Shown here in pieces: positions 34,761 through 43,699 of a stretch of 64,000 nt of DNA (the stretch's first letter is position 1; the number at the start of each line of letters is the position of its first letter). Made by a program: the position numbers and the translations under genes. A model generated the notes under the pieces. It was given only the letters and a program-made list of their open reading frames with translations, was not told where the DNA came from and did not search any database. The stretch comes from Mycolicibacterium neworleansense (GTDB taxonomy: Bacteria > Actinomycetota > Actinomycetes > Mycobacteriales > Mycobacteriaceae): positions 496,001 through 560,000 of the forward strand of contig NZ_CWKH01000002.1 in assembly GCF_001245615.1 (NCBI RefSeq), read 5' to 3'.

Positions 34761-35599
34761 AGCGTCGCAGTTCCTTGGAAGCAGGTGGTGGTGATGCCAC
34801 CGACCCAGACCGACCCGTCGGATTCGGCCATCACGCTGATTTCACCTGCCCTGCCGAGCCGCGCGCCCTGAGATACCCGGTACTTCGCCGGAGCGGCACC
34901 GGTACTCGTCAGCCACTGCCCCACTGAGGCATTCATGCTGCCGCACACCGGATCCTCGGGAACGCCGACCGCGGGCGCGAACGTCCTCATCTCGTAGTCG
35001 TGCTCGGATCCGGCCGGATAAGCACCGACGACACCGACCATGGCCGTGGGAATCCGGGCCAGATCAGGCTCCAATTCGAGCACCTGCCGCGCGCTGCCCA
35101 ACACGAGCACCGACCAACCGGGCCCGTTGTCCACCCATTGATGCGCGAGGACGTCGGCGCGCGCCAGTCCGAATGCGTCGACGAGCTGATCCAGGTAATC
35201 GTCCGCGAGAAGTCCGGATCGCAGCGTCGGCGGCGCCTGGAAGTACAGCTCCGCGTCGCGTTGCCGGATCTCCACGAGACCGGCACCGCACTCCTGCACG
35301 ACATGACCCTCACGCCGAGGTTGATTACCCTGCCCAAGCCAGGCATGCGCGGACCCGAGGGTGGGGTGCCCGGCGAACGGCAGCTCGCTGCCCGGGGTGA
35401 AGATGCGCAGACGGTAGTCGGCCTCGGGATTGGTCGGGGGCAGTACGAACGTGGTCTCCGACAGGTTGGTCCAACGCGCAAGGCGTTGCATCGCAACCTC
35501 ATCCAGCCCCTCACCATCCACCACGACAGCGACCGGATTGCCCAGGTACGGGGTTCGTGAGAACACATCGACCTGGGCGAATGCACGTTGACGGGCCAT
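34757..35599 (-). CDS. PhzF family isomerase/epimerase-like protein
   Basis: 280 aa. Two ATGs are in frame (35605 and 35599); AAAGGGG lies six bases before the second, so 35599 is preferred. PhzF fold markers: QVDVFSRTPYLGNPVAVV, the catalytic-Glu region NLSETTFVLPP, FTPGSELPFAGHPTLGSAH and GVPEDPVCGSMNASVGQWL. In phenazine producers PhzF isomerises DHHA; most relatives, as here, sit outside phenazine clusters and have unknown substrates. Divergent from the pyridoxal-kinase-like gene, 87 bp apart. Confidence 0.9.
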   Translation of the reverse strand: MARQRAFAQVDVFSRTPYLGNPVAVVVDGEGLDEVAMQRLARWTNLSETTFVLPPTNPEADYRLRIFTPGSELPFAGHPTLGSAHAWLGQGNQPRREGHVVQECGAGLVEIRQRDAELYFQAPPTLRSGLLADDYLDQLVDAFGLARADVLAHQWVDNGPGWSVLVLGSARQVLELEPDLARIPTAMVGVVGAYPAGSEHDYEMRTFAPAVGVPEDPVCGSMNASVGQWLTSTGAAPAKYRVSQGARLGRAGEISVMAESDGSVWVGGITTTCFQGTATL

Positions 35600-35686
35600 T
35601 GTCATCCCCTTTGAAGATCGCAGCAGCGTCCTCCAGTATCCGCCGAGTCCATGGGGGGCTCGTAGGTCAGGCGTACGCTCACCCAC

Positions 35687-36493
35687 GTGGTCGACCTCTC
35701 GTATGTCATTGCCGGATCCGAAGCCACCGGCGGCGCCGGCCTGCAGGCGGACCTGCGCACCTTCCAAGAGTTCGGTACCTATGGCGTGGGCACCGTGACC
35801 TGCATCGTGTCGTTCGACCCCAAGGCGAACTGGGGACACCGATTCGTGCCGGTCGACCCGCAGGTCATCGCTGATCAAATCGAGGCGGCGACCGCGGCCT
35901 ACGACCTCGACGTCGTCAAGATCGGCATGCTGGGCACCCCCGCAACGATCGATGTGGTCGCCGCCGCCCTGGCGCGTCAGCCCTGGCGGCACATCGTCGT
36001 CGACCCCGTCCTGATCTGCAAAGGCCAGGAACCCGGGGCCGCGCTCGACACCGATACGGCCCTGCGCCGCCAGATCCTGCCGCTGGCCACGGTCGTCACC
36101 CCGAACCTGTTCGAGGCCCGCACGCTCGCCGGGATGGATGACCTGTCCTCGATCGACGACCTTGTCGAAGCGGCCCGACGCATTGCCGATCTCGGCCCGT
36201 CCTACGTCGTGGTCAAGGGTGGTGTGGAGTTTCCCGGCGACGACGCCGTCGATGTGCTCTTCGACGGCACCGACGCGGAGATCGTGCGCGCACCGAAGGT
36301 CGGACACGAGCGCGTCGCCGGCGCGGGATGCACTCTGGCAGCGGCGATTACCGCCGCGCTGGCGAAGGGGTCCGATGTGGCCGAGGCGGTCCAGCGGGCC
36401 AAGGAGTTCACCACCGCGGGCATCGTCGACCGTATCGGCGGTAACGCACCGTTCGACACGGTGTGGCAGGGCGCCGGCGCCACCACCCGCTGA
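35687..36493 (+). CDS. pyridoxine/pyridoxal kinase, PdxK/ThiD-like
   Basis: 268 aa, GTG start. Ribokinase-like ThiD fold: VIAGSEATGGAGLQADLRTF, VKIGMLGTPATIDVV, VVDPVLICKGQEPG, VVTPNLFEA, VVVKGG and the anion-hole AGAGCTLAAAITAALAKGSD. The GAGC (rather than GTGC) variant and GSEATGGAG loop are like the Bacillus PdxK that grew out of ThiD, so it probably phosphorylates vitamin B6 vitamers; an HMP/HMP-P kinase role in thiamine synthesis is the alternative. Convergent with the LLM gene (6 bp apart). Confidence 0.85.
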   Translation: MVDLSYVIAGSEATGGAGLQADLRTFQEFGTYGVGTVTCIVSFDPKANWGHRFVPVDPQVIADQIEAATAAYDLDVVKIGMLGTPATIDVVAAALARQPWRHIVVDPVLICKGQEPGAALDTDTALRRQILPLATVVTPNLFEARTLAGMDDLSSIDDLVEAARRIADLGPSYVVVKGGVEFPGDDAVDVLFDGTDAEIVRAPKVGHERVAGAGCTLAAAITAALAKGSDVAEAVQRAKEFTTAGIVDRIGGNAPFDTVWQGAGATTR

Positions 36494-36499
36494 GACCGG

Positions 36500-37381
36500 T
36501 CACCGCGGCGCGATTCCCAAAGCAACGGCGAGGGATTCGTACATTCCGAACGCGTCGTCGTCATACACCTGGAGCAGAACCTCCGGCATCTTCGGGTGCG
36601 GCGCCGAACGTTGGCCCACCACCTGGATTTGCACGTGATTCGCCCCGGCCGCCAGGTGCTCGCGCAATCCGCGCGCGACCGTCACCGCGTCGCCGTGAAC
36701 GGCGAGCTGGTCGATCAAGCGGTCGCTACCGTCGCCGGCCAGATCCTCGTCCGTGAAGCCGAGTCGCCGTAAGTTGTTGGTGTAGTTCACCAATCCGAGG
36801 TATGGATGCTTGATCCGCGGACGCGCGAGGGCCCGGGCCCGTTCGGGGTCGGATTCGAGGACCACCTTCTGTTCCGGCGCGAGGATCCGCCCGGGTCCCA
36901 ACGCCGACCGCGCGAGGCGGGTGTGCTCGGGCGTGACGAGGTAGGGCACCGAACCGGCCGCACGCTCGGCCGCCAGGGCGAGCATCTTCGGGCCGAGCGC
37001 GGCCAGCGCCCGCTTCTCGCGGGGCAACCCGTGCTCATCGAGCGCATCGAGGAACCCGTTCAGAGTGGCCATCGGGCTCCGGTAGTGGTCAACCTGCTCA
37101 GGGTGGCCCACTCCGAGGCCCAGCAGCAGGCGGTCCGGGTACGACCTCTCGATCCGCCGGTACGCCGCCGTCAAGGTGGCCGCGTCACCGCGATAGACGT
37201 TGTAGATACTGCTGGCCACCACCAAATGGTCCGTGGCGGCCAGCAGTTCGTCGATCCCCGACAGATCCGGCTCCGGGCCACCCAACCACAAGGCGGTGTA
37301 GCCCAGATCCTCGATCCGCTTGGCCATTTCGGGTGTGGTGGCATAGGACGGTTGCCAGACACCGAATTCCCCGAGATTCAC
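36500..37381 (-). CDS. LLM-class F420-dependent oxidoreductase
   Basis: 293 aa, GTG start at 37381. Luciferase-like TIM barrel of the mycobacterial F420 type: GVWQPSYATTPEMAKRIEDLGYTALWLGG, LVVASSIYNVYRGDAATLTAAY, PDRLLLGLGVGHPEQVDHYRSPMATLNGFLDAL. The Met/Ser/Gly-rich GLGVGH segment contacts cofactor F420 in relatives. Substrate unknown; such enzymes are numerous in mycobacteria. It is followed by a convergent gene on one side and, across 78 bp, the end of the protease-nuclease gene on the other. Confidence 0.9.
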   Translation of the reverse strand: MNLGEFGVWQPSYATTPEMAKRIEDLGYTALWLGGPEPDLSGIDELLAATDHLVVASSIYNVYRGDAATLTAAYRRIERSYPDRLLLGLGVGHPEQVDHYRSPMATLNGFLDALDEHGLPREKRALAALGPKMLALAAERAAGSVPYLVTPEHTRLARSALGPGRILAPEQKVVLESDPERARALARPRIKHPYLGLVNYTNNLRRLGFTDEDLAGDGSDRLIDQLAVHGDAVTVARGLREHLAAGANHVQIQVVGQRSAPHPKMPEVLLQVYDDDAFGMYESLAVALGIAPR

Positions 37382-37459
37382 TGCACACCTCCAGTCACGC
37401 GCTTTTACCCCACGAGCGTGACTCGAGAAAAATGGACCCTCAAGTCCAAAGCGGTACCT

Positions 37460-39379
37460 TCACCAACCTGCCTCATCCAGCGAGCTCAGCGGGGGCGCAA
37501 TGGTCTTCAGCCCCACCGTCATGGTGTCGTGATCGCGCAGAACGCCGAACGACAGCCCGGACAAGCGCTCGATGTCGGCAACGGATTTCTGGAACATCAC
37601 CACTTTGTCGATGTCGGTGAAGGATTCAGTGCCGGATCCGAAGGCCGCATCCAATGCCGCGTTCTGATCGGCCAAGAACGCCGTGGCCCGGAGGTCGCCA
37701 TCCGCGGCGCTGACCCGCACGACGATCTTCCAGAACTGTCGCGGCACGTTGACGCCTCGGTACAGCGGGTCGTTGCCACCGAACACCGGCCCGGTGATGA
37801 CGGTGATCTGTCGTTTCTCGGCGCCGGCATTGACCAGTGCATAGTTTTCGATGCGCGCCCACAGATGCTGGTTGAACGCCGAGATCTGCGGGCAGCAATT
37901 GGCGAAGTGGAAGGTGTCATCGGTCCCCTGTTTGGCGGCCACCGCACTGCCCCACGCCGGGTCGAGGCGGCGCACCATATGCCCGCGGTCGAACAATCGC
38001 GGCTTCTGTCGTTCGAACACATCCTGATCGAGCTGGAGTTCCGGATGCAGGCGCGGGTCGGTGTACCACGTTTCGACGGCCTCGACCTCTCCCGTCTCGC
38101 GTTTGATCTTGCGCAACCGGCGGCCGTCGATGTTGACGATGGTGAACAGTGGCATCCGACGGTCGGCGCGGATCACCAGGCTGAAGTGGTGGTAGCGCAG
38201 CACCACATTGGCCGTCGAGCGTTTGAGCCCGTCAGGAACAGCGCACTTCGCCAGCAGCTTCGTCGGGATGACCGGGACTGCAACGGCTTTGGACAGGAAA
38301 TCCGGATCGTAGCCGGATCGATTGCTGTAGTCCGGGTTGGGTGCGTCGTTGCGTTCGAGGACCGACGGTTGCGCCGGGTTCGACACGTCGTCGATGACGG
38401 CCGCGGCCGCGGTGACTTCCAACGGTGTTCCGGCCGCCGGGGGATTGAGCGCTTCCGCCAGTAAATCCCTCAGGGCGGAAGGCAATTGGTCGTGGCGGGC
38501 ACGGAGGGCATCGACGATCGCGCTGGTCCGGATACCCTCATTGCATTCTTCCGGGACGGGCCGCCCGTCTTCGAGCTCGGTGTCATTGCGACCGCCGCCG
38601 GCATGATGCAGGGCCACCAGAACGAATTGATCATTGAACACCGGGCTGCCGCTGGAGCCGTGCAGCGTATCGGCGGCGTAGTAGAGGGTGGCGCCCTTCT
38701 TACCTCGGCCCATCACCCGGTTCTCGCGTAGGGCGATCTGCTTGTAGTCGGCATCGGGATGTTCGATGATCGTGACGTGGTCACCTTCGGCGTGTTTGTC
38801 CAGCGCCGATGACAGTGCGGTCCAACCGAAGTCGGACAGGTTTCCGTCGCCTGCGGTGCGAGGGCCGACAGCGATCAGCGAGACGTCGAGTTCGTCTTCC
38901 GGGCTGGTCCAGAAGAAGGTTTCCGGGTCGAGCCCGAACTCGGTCACCGGTGCCGGCACATCGTCGATGTCGAGTTGGTAGTTGAACTGGATCGACGTCG
39001 AGGCGGCACTCTGCGCCTCCGCGATGACGTGGTTGTTGGTCATGAACAATCGCGGAGACACCATGACGCCGGTGCCCAGAGGACGGCGCTTTCCGTCAAT
39101 GACGCGCGCCACCGCGCGCGCGGACAGCCCCGCCCTGTCGATGAAGCAGATCGGCACGAAATCGGTCGTCGGCCCGATGATCTTCCGCAGCTGATCCCGC
39201 ATCTGCGGCTTGAGCAGAGCGGCCACCTTGTCCTTGCCGGATTGGGGGAGGTTCTTGAGCAGGTCGAGATCGCCATCGACGACCTTGCTGATCTGAGTGG
39301 AGGTCAGGTCGCCTTCGGTGATCGCAGCGACGCGGCGAACCAGCCGGCGGTGGTCAGGTTCCAGGAACACGTTCGACAT
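37460..39379 (-). CDS. trypsin-like protease fused to DNA/RNA non-specific endonuclease
   Basis: 639 aa, no signal peptide. Residues 1-~72 are a small helical domain (LEPDHRRLVRRVAAITEGDL and PQMRDQLRKIIG), perhaps an effector-associated adaptor domain. A trypsin-like domain (~75-310) shows His117 (FMTNNHVIA), Asp165 (ELDVSLIAVG) and Ser245 (HGSSGSPVFN). A DRGH-type nuclease (~380-639) has DRGHM (464-468, His467 general base), then NCCPQ, Asn503 and Glu511 (FNQHLWARIENY) for the Mg site. Both active sites look intact. Intracellular protease-nuclease fusions are typical of bacterial conflict systems; the protease may gate the nuclease. Divergent from the XRE-cupin gene. No neighbour encodes an obvious partner. 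Confidence 0.88.
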   Translation of the reverse strand: MSNVFLEPDHRRLVRRVAAITEGDLTSTQISKVVDGDLDLLKNLPQSGKDKVAALLKPQMRDQLRKIIGPTTDFVPICFIDRAGLSARAVARVIDGKRRPLGTGVMVSPRLFMTNNHVIAEAQSAASTSIQFNYQLDIDDVPAPVTEFGLDPETFFWTSPEDELDVSLIAVGPRTAGDGNLSDFGWTALSSALDKHAEGDHVTIIEHPDADYKQIALRENRVMGRGKKGATLYYAADTLHGSSGSPVFNDQFVLVALHHAGGGRNDTELEDGRPVPEECNEGIRTSAIVDALRARHDQLPSALRDLLAEALNPPAAGTPLEVTAAAAVIDDVSNPAQPSVLERNDAPNPDYSNRSGYDPDFLSKAVAVPVIPTKLLAKCAVPDGLKRSTANVVLRYHHFSLVIRADRRMPLFTIVNIDGRRLRKIKRETGEVEAVETWYTDPRLHPELQLDQDVFERQKPRLFDRGHMVRRLDPAWGSAVAAKQGTDDTFHFANCCPQISAFNQHLWARIENYALVNAGAEKRQITVITGPVFGGNDPLYRGVNVPRQFWKIVVRVSAADGDLRATAFLADQNAALDAAFGSGTESFTDIDKVVMFQKSVADIERLSGLSFGVLRDHDTMTVGLKTIAPPLSSLDEAGW

Positions 39380-39485
39380 GACGGCTACCTCGTGGACGTC
39401 GGGTTATCGCTGCAACCAGTCTTTTCCCTGCGCCCGGTCGGCACACGCGTAGGCGGATACTCGTTTCCACACAGGCTGCACTAGT

Positions 39486-39503
39486 AGTGCGTTATATTGC
39501 ACT
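39486..39503. promoter_or_regulatory. inverted repeat at XRE-cupin promoter
   Basis: AGTGC (39486-39490), eight bases with TTATA, GCACT (39499-39503), ending just before the ATG at 39505. The AT-rich centre could be the -10 element, so bound regulator would block transcription. Probable site of the XRE-cupin protein itself. Confidence 0.5.
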
Positions 39504-39504
39504 C

Positions 39505-40104
39505 ATGGACGAGGCCGCGGCCAAGCTGGCCACCGCGATCGGTACCCGTGTGAAACAGGAGCGCACGGCCCGGGGGTGGACACTGGATCAGCTCGCGGCC
39601 GCCGCATCGGTCAGCCGGCGCATGGTCGTCAGCGTCGAACACGGCGAGGTCAACCCCAGTGTCGGGACGCTGCTTCGGCTCAGCGATGCGCTCGGTGTCG
39701 GACTGCCCGCCCTGGTCGAGCCGCCGGAGACCCGCCCGGTGAAGGTCACCCGCGCCGGGGACGGCGCGCAGCTGTGGACCGGCGAGGCCGGCGGACGCGG
39801 CGTGCTGGTCGCCGGCACCACCCCGCCCGACGTCGTCGAATTATGGGACTGGGCGCTCGGCCCCGGTGACCGCCACGCCAGCGAGGCACACGCCGCCGGC
39901 ACCGAGGAACTGATTCACGTGCTCGAGGGCGCGATCGACGTCGAGGTGGACGGCCGGGTGATCGCCCTGCGAACCGGCGACGCCCTGACCTTCCCCGGCG
40001 ATGTGGACCACGCATACGCCAATCCCCACGACACCCACGCCCGGTTCGCCCTGACGGTGTTCGAACCCGGCGTCGGCACCGTCCAACGACGCCAAGGAGA
40101 CTGA
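39505..40104 (+). CDS. XRE family regulator with cupin sensor domain
   Basis: 199 aa from the ATG at 39505; an in-frame GTG at 39487 falls inside the promoter palindrome. N-terminal HTH_3 (RVKQERTARGWTLDQLAAAAS, VSRRMVVSVEHGEVNPSVGTLLRLSDALG, residues ~13-68). C-terminal cupin (~120-190, AAGTEELIHVLEGAIDVEVDGRVIAL, then GDALTFPGDVDHAYANP) with the usual His/Glu metal positions. It forms an operon with the PaiB-like gene 1 bp behind, its probable target. Confidence 0.92.
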   Translation: MDEAAAKLATAIGTRVKQERTARGWTLDQLAAAASVSRRMVVSVEHGEVNPSVGTLLRLSDALGVGLPALVEPPETRPVKVTRAGDGAQLWTGEAGGRGVLVAGTTPPDVVELWDWALGPGDRHASEAHAAGTEELIHVLEGAIDVEVDGRVIALRTGDALTFPGDVDHAYANPHDTHARFALTVFEPGVGTVQRRQGD

Positions 40105-40105
40105 C

Positions 40106-40777
40106 ATGTTGATCCACCCATGGGATGCCGCGCTCGACGAGGACGAATGGCAGAACTGGTTGGCCGGCACCGACCGATTCGGCATTCTGGGTGTCAACAA
40201 CGTCGACCCGGCCGCCGCGCCGCTGATGGTGCCGACCCACTTCACCCACGCCGGCCCCGAGCTGCTCTTGCATCTGGCCCGGCCCAACCCGGTCTGGCCG
40301 CACCTGGAAGCCGCCATCGAGGTGCGCCTGAGCGTGATCGGCGACTACGCCTACATCCCCACCTACTGGCGCGCCAAAGCGGGCGGCCCCGACGAGGACG
40401 GGGTGCCGACGAGCTATTACTCATCAGTCCAGTTCATCTGCCGCCCAACAATTCTCGACGATGCAGAGGGCAAGGCCCGTATTCTGGCCGCACAACTTGC
40501 CGACTTCCAGCCCGAGGGCCGCCACGCCAACGTCGCCGTCGGCGAAGACCCCTACGGACGCATGCTGCCCGGGATTCGCGGCATACGCCTGGAGGTGCTG
40601 CGGGTGGACGCCAAGTTCAAGTACGACGACGCCAACCCCGTCGAACACCGCGAGCGCGTCATCGACAACCTCGAACAGCGCCGACACGGCCTGGACACCG
40701 CCGCCGCATCTCAGCAGCGCCGACGCCTCGACGCGATCGGCGACTGGAAGCTCAGGCGGAAGGAAAACGGAAGATGA
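40106..40777 (+). CDS. PaiB-like FMN-binding protein
   Basis: 223 aa. PaiB-type flavin-reductase-like fold: LAGTDRFGILGVN, LMVPTHFTHAGPELLLHLARPNP, YAYIPTYWRAKAGG (the W-Y region), and QLADFQPEGRHANVAVGEDPYGRMLPGIRGIRLEV. PaiB proteins were named as a transcriptional repressor partner in Bacillus, but the fold binds FMN and many are likely flavin enzymes. Directly behind the XRE-cupin regulator (1-base gap). Its 3' end overlaps the convergent coiled-coil gene by 26 bp. Confidence 0.85.
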   Translation: MLIHPWDAALDEDEWQNWLAGTDRFGILGVNNVDPAAAPLMVPTHFTHAGPELLLHLARPNPVWPHLEAAIEVRLSVIGDYAYIPTYWRAKAGGPDEDGVPTSYYSSVQFICRPTILDDAEGKARILAAQLADFQPEGRHANVAVGEDPYGRMLPGIRGIRLEVLRVDAKFKYDDANPVEHRERVIDNLEQRRHGLDTAAASQQRRRLDAIGDWKLRRKENGR

Positions 40778-41036
40778 GCGCGTCCAGCAGGCGCCTCACC
40801 TCGTTGACTCGCGCGACCACCGCATCCTGATGGCGGAGGGCTCCCGGCCGGCCCGCACTGACGCGCCGTTCGATCCGCGCCAATTGTGACTGGAGGTCGG
40901 CCATCTCATCTTCGAGCATCGCGATGAACGCCTGCGCCTGGCGTACGTCGGCGCTGGCTCGCGGAGCCAGGTTCACCACCGGAGCAGGCACGGCCAACGG
41001 CCGACGCCAGAGTGGATCCACAGGGTCTACCGTCAT
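40752..41036 (-). CDS. hypothetical coiled-coil protein
   Basis: 94 aa. Starts with a Pro-rich segment (MTVDPVDPLWRRPLAVPAPV) and continues as one long amphipathic helix (AFIAMLEDEMADLQSQLARIERRVS, then VVARVNEVRRLLDAL) with heptad spacing of Ala/Leu/Met, so it is probably a dimeric coiled coil. Not recognised as a family. Convergent with and overlapping the PaiB-like gene. Confidence 0.65.
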   Translation of the reverse strand: MTVDPVDPLWRRPLAVPAPVVNLAPRASADVRQAQAFIAMLEDEMADLQSQLARIERRVSAGRPGALRHQDAVVARVNEVRRLLDALIFRFPSA

Positions 41037-41164
41037 CCGGATACGGTGGCAGTGCGCCCCGCCGATACAGTTTCCCGCCCGTATCCGTTCAGTAAGGAGC
41101 TGTTCACACGGCAGTCAACCCGAGTGTGAGCTTTCGCTCTGGTCGACTCCAGAAAGGCAACGCC

Positions 41165-41941
41165 ATGTCCGCTTACAGCCATCCGCACTCCTTGGACGGC
41201 CACGCCGTGATCGTCACCGGGGCGGCCCGTGGTGTCGGTAAAGGCATCGCCACCGCCCTGCTCTCCCGCGGGGCCCGTGTCCTGGTGACCGACATCCTCG
41301 ATGACCTATTGGCAAACACCACAGCCGAATTCATCGAAGCCGGATTCGATGTCGCAGCCGTGGTAGCAGACCTGCGTGACGCCGGCAGTGCCCAGAACAT
41401 CGTCGGCGCCGCGCTCGACGCATTCGGAACTGTGGACGGCTTGGTCAACAACGCCGTGGCCAGCGCCGGACCCATTCCGTTCGTCGACATCCCCGCCGAG
41501 GAGTACGAGCGGGTCCACGACACCGGACCACGCGCCACTTTCCGGCTCATGCAGGCGATTCACCCGGTCATGGCCAAAGGCGGCGGATCCATCGTCAACC
41601 TGGGTTCGGCCGCGGGCACGGTCGGCACGCACTCCTTCGGCGCGTACGCCGGTGCCAAGGAAGCCATCCGCGGCATGTCCAAAGTCGCCGCCCTGGAATG
41701 GGGAGTCGACGGGATCCGTGTCAACGTGGTCTGCCCGCTCGCCGAAACCGACGGCCTGAAAGTGCTGCGCGACATGGCGCCCAAGCAGTACGACGCGGTG
41801 GTCAGAAGCACCTCGCTCAAGCGAATCGGCGATCCCACCAACGACATCGGTGCCGTCGTCGCTTTCCTGCTCGGAGACGACTCCACCTATCTCACCGGTC
41901 AGACGCTGCTCGTCGACGGCGGGGCAGGCTCGTTCCGGTAG
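41165..41941 (+). CDS. short-chain dehydrogenase/reductase
   Basis: 258 aa from the ATG at 41165 (AAAGG ten bases upstream). Classical SDR: cofactor loop VTGAARGVGKG (~15-25), NNAVASAG, catalytic Ser in NLGSAAG, and Y-x3-K as GAYAGAKEA; terminal TGQTLLVDGGAG. The Asp in VLVTDILDD suggests NAD. Substrate unknown. Stands alone, 85 bp before the Tat-secreted protein. Confidence 0.93.
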   Translation: MSAYSHPHSLDGHAVIVTGAARGVGKGIATALLSRGARVLVTDILDDLLANTTAEFIEAGFDVAAVVADLRDAGSAQNIVGAALDAFGTVDGLVNNAVASAGPIPFVDIPAEEYERVHDTGPRATFRLMQAIHPVMAKGGGSIVNLGSAAGTVGTHSFGAYAGAKEAIRGMSKVAALEWGVDGIRVNVVCPLAETDGLKVLRDMAPKQYDAVVRSTSLKRIGDPTNDIGAVVAFLLGDDSTYLTGQTLLVDGGAGSFR

Positions 41942-42026
41942 CGGCAATCGCCGCCAAAGCAGTGGTCACCCTTGTAGCTTCGAATTTGGATACAAAGAAG
42001 GCACGAGCGAACAAGGAGGAAGACCA

Positions 42027-42659
42027 ATGACGAATCGTTCAGGAAGTGCGTTCTCCCGACGCACGTTCATCCGCGGCGCCGCCGTCACGGTGCCGATCAT
42101 CGGAGCCGCCGTCATTGCGCCGGTTGCCCTGGCGGCACCTCAGGAATGTGGTGACCCAGCCGGCAAGGTCGGCAACTGCGCGGCTCAGTTGCCGCAGGAG
42201 TTCACCTCGACCAGCTTCAGCACGACCGCGATCGTCGGCGGCACGAACTACTCAATCCTGTTCAGCACGAACATCAGGCGCGGCCCACTCATCCCGTCCG
42301 GCACCACCGGCTACCGGATCAGAAGCGTCAGCGTGTCCGGCACGAAGCTGGACGGCGCACCGTTCTACCTCACACCAGGTATCGGTGAGGTCGGCCCGCG
42401 CTTGCTCAACGCCTTGTCCGCGTCGTCCTTGGGTTTCGCCCTTGATGTGCCGTGGGATCCGAACCAGCTGGTCCGGTCGTTCCTCTACACCTACGACGTC
42501 GAATTCTTGACCGGCCTGACGGTGAATCAGACCTGCCGCTACACCACGACGATGACGCTCGCCGACAACGGCATGACCCTCGGCGGTGTCGGATCGGTCA
42601 ACTTCTCCACGCCGATGCTCGCCGAGTGCGAGACGGCTCCGCCGCCTCCGCCGCAGTAG
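42027..42659 (+). CDS. Tat-exported protein of unknown function
   Basis: 210 aa; AGGAGG lies seven to twelve bases before the ATG. Twin-arginine signal SRRTFIRG (10-17) with a hydrophobic stretch ending AALA|APQEC (~37). The mature part has cysteines at the beginning (QECGDPAGKVGNCAAQ) and near the end (NQTCRYTTT and LAECETA), suggesting disulfides, and looks all-beta. Pro-rich C-terminus (APPPPPQ). Tat export implies folding or cofactor loading before export. Function unrecognised. Convergent with the cellulase gene (15 bp apart). Confidence 0.8.
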   Translation: MTNRSGSAFSRRTFIRGAAVTVPIIGAAVIAPVALAAPQECGDPAGKVGNCAAQLPQEFTSTSFSTTAIVGGTNYSILFSTNIRRGPLIPSGTTGYRIRSVSVSGTKLDGAPFYLTPGIGEVGPRLLNALSASSLGFALDVPWDPNQLVRSFLYTYDVEFLTGLTVNQTCRYTTTMTLADNGMTLGGVGSVNFSTPMLAECETAPPPPPQ

Positions 42660-42674
42660 CGGCCGGCCGCGTCG

Positions 42675-43655
42675 TTACCCGTGCGCCTTGCGGACCAGGT
42701 CGATGGCGTACTGGTTGACGAAGGTGCCCGCGGAGGCCTCGCCCGTGCCGCAAGCGCCGTCAGACTCACCGGGCCGCTTGACCCAGAGGAAGGCGTCGAC
42801 GTTTCCGTTTCCGGTCGCCGTGGTGGGGGCCGCGCCGAGGGCCCGGCCGCTCGGGTTGCACCAGTACATCTCGCCCTCGGCCGGTCCGGCGCCGTTGCGC
42901 GAGGTGTCGATGACGTAGGGCTTGCCGCCGGTCTGGCCGGAGATGGCGTCGCCGTAGCCGATCTCCTCCTCGGTGGTGAAGAAGTTGGCGGTGTTGAGGC
43001 TGAAGCCGCGTGCCTTTGCCACACCGACCCGGTTGAGCCGGTTGGCCATCTCGCCGGCGGCCACCCAGCGGGAGTGGCCCGCGTCGACGTAGACCGCGGT
43101 GCCCGGATTGCGGGTCAGCGTGTCAACGGCGTAGCTCATCAGGTTGTAGCGTTCCTCGCGCTGATCGCCCGACAGGCAGTCGGCCATCGCCAGCGCGTCG
43201 GGTTCCAGGATGACCGCGGCCGGCCCGCCACCGATGGCGGCGGCCACCCCGTCGATCCAGCCCTTGTAGGCCGCGGCCGATCCGAATCCACCGGCGGCGT
43301 AGCTACCGCAGTCGCGGTGCGGAATGCCGTACAGCGCCAGGATCGGCATGGTGCCGGCGGCCTGCGCCGTCGCGATGTACTTCGCGTCCACCGCGGGGCT
43401 CGACACGTTGTCCATCCAGTACGCCGTGGGCGTGTTGGCGATCGCCTGCAGCTCAGGGCTCGGGTCGCCCTGCGCGGCACGCGCGGCCTTCGAGGAGGGG
43501 TTGACGTAGAACGAGTGCCCCTCGAGCGGATTGCCATCACTGGCCAGGCGCACCTGCGGCGCCGGATCGGCGGCAAGACCCGCACCGACTACGGAGGCAA
43601 CTGCGAGGAAAGGGACGATCAACCGTGCGACTGCGCCAGCAGCTGAGGACATCAC
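42675..43655 (-). CDS. secreted glycoside hydrolase family 6 (endoglucanase-like)
   Basis: 326 aa, GTG 43655 or ATG 43652. An N-terminal hydrophobic segment (~8-28) is a signal peptide. GH6 signatures: DPSPELQAIANTPTAYWMDN, LYGIPHRDCGSYAAGG (catalytic-loop DCG), AAVILEPDALAMADC, YVDAGHSRW, FSLNTANFFTTEEEIGYG and VIDTSRNGAGP. The Asp in DCGS and in LEPDA are the acid/base pair in characterised relatives. M. tuberculosis CelA1 (Rv0062) is the nearest known comparison. It cleaves beta-1,4-glucan, whether plant-derived or biofilm cellulose. No cellulose-binding domain. Confidence 0.9.
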   Translation of the reverse strand: MMSSAAGAVARLIVPFLAVASVVGAGLAADPAPQVRLASDGNPLEGHSFYVNPSSKAARAAQGDPSPELQAIANTPTAYWMDNVSSPAVDAKYIATAQAAGTMPILALYGIPHRDCGSYAAGGFGSAAAYKGWIDGVAAAIGGGPAAVILEPDALAMADCLSGDQREERYNLMSYAVDTLTRNPGTAVYVDAGHSRWVAAGEMANRLNRVGVAKARGFSLNTANFFTTEEEIGYGDAISGQTGGKPYVIDTSRNGAGPAEGEMYWCNPSGRALGAAPTTATGNGNVDAFLWVKRPGESDGACGTGEASAGTFVNQYAIDLVRKAHG

Positions 43656-43699
43656 CTCAGGGAAAGTAATGGCGCGGCGCGAGAAGCGCCAGTCGCCCC

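Noticed and set aside
36806..38464. 552-codon open frame on the plus strand
   Set aside because: Spans two real genes on the other strand (LLM enzyme and protease-nuclease) and shows no domain.
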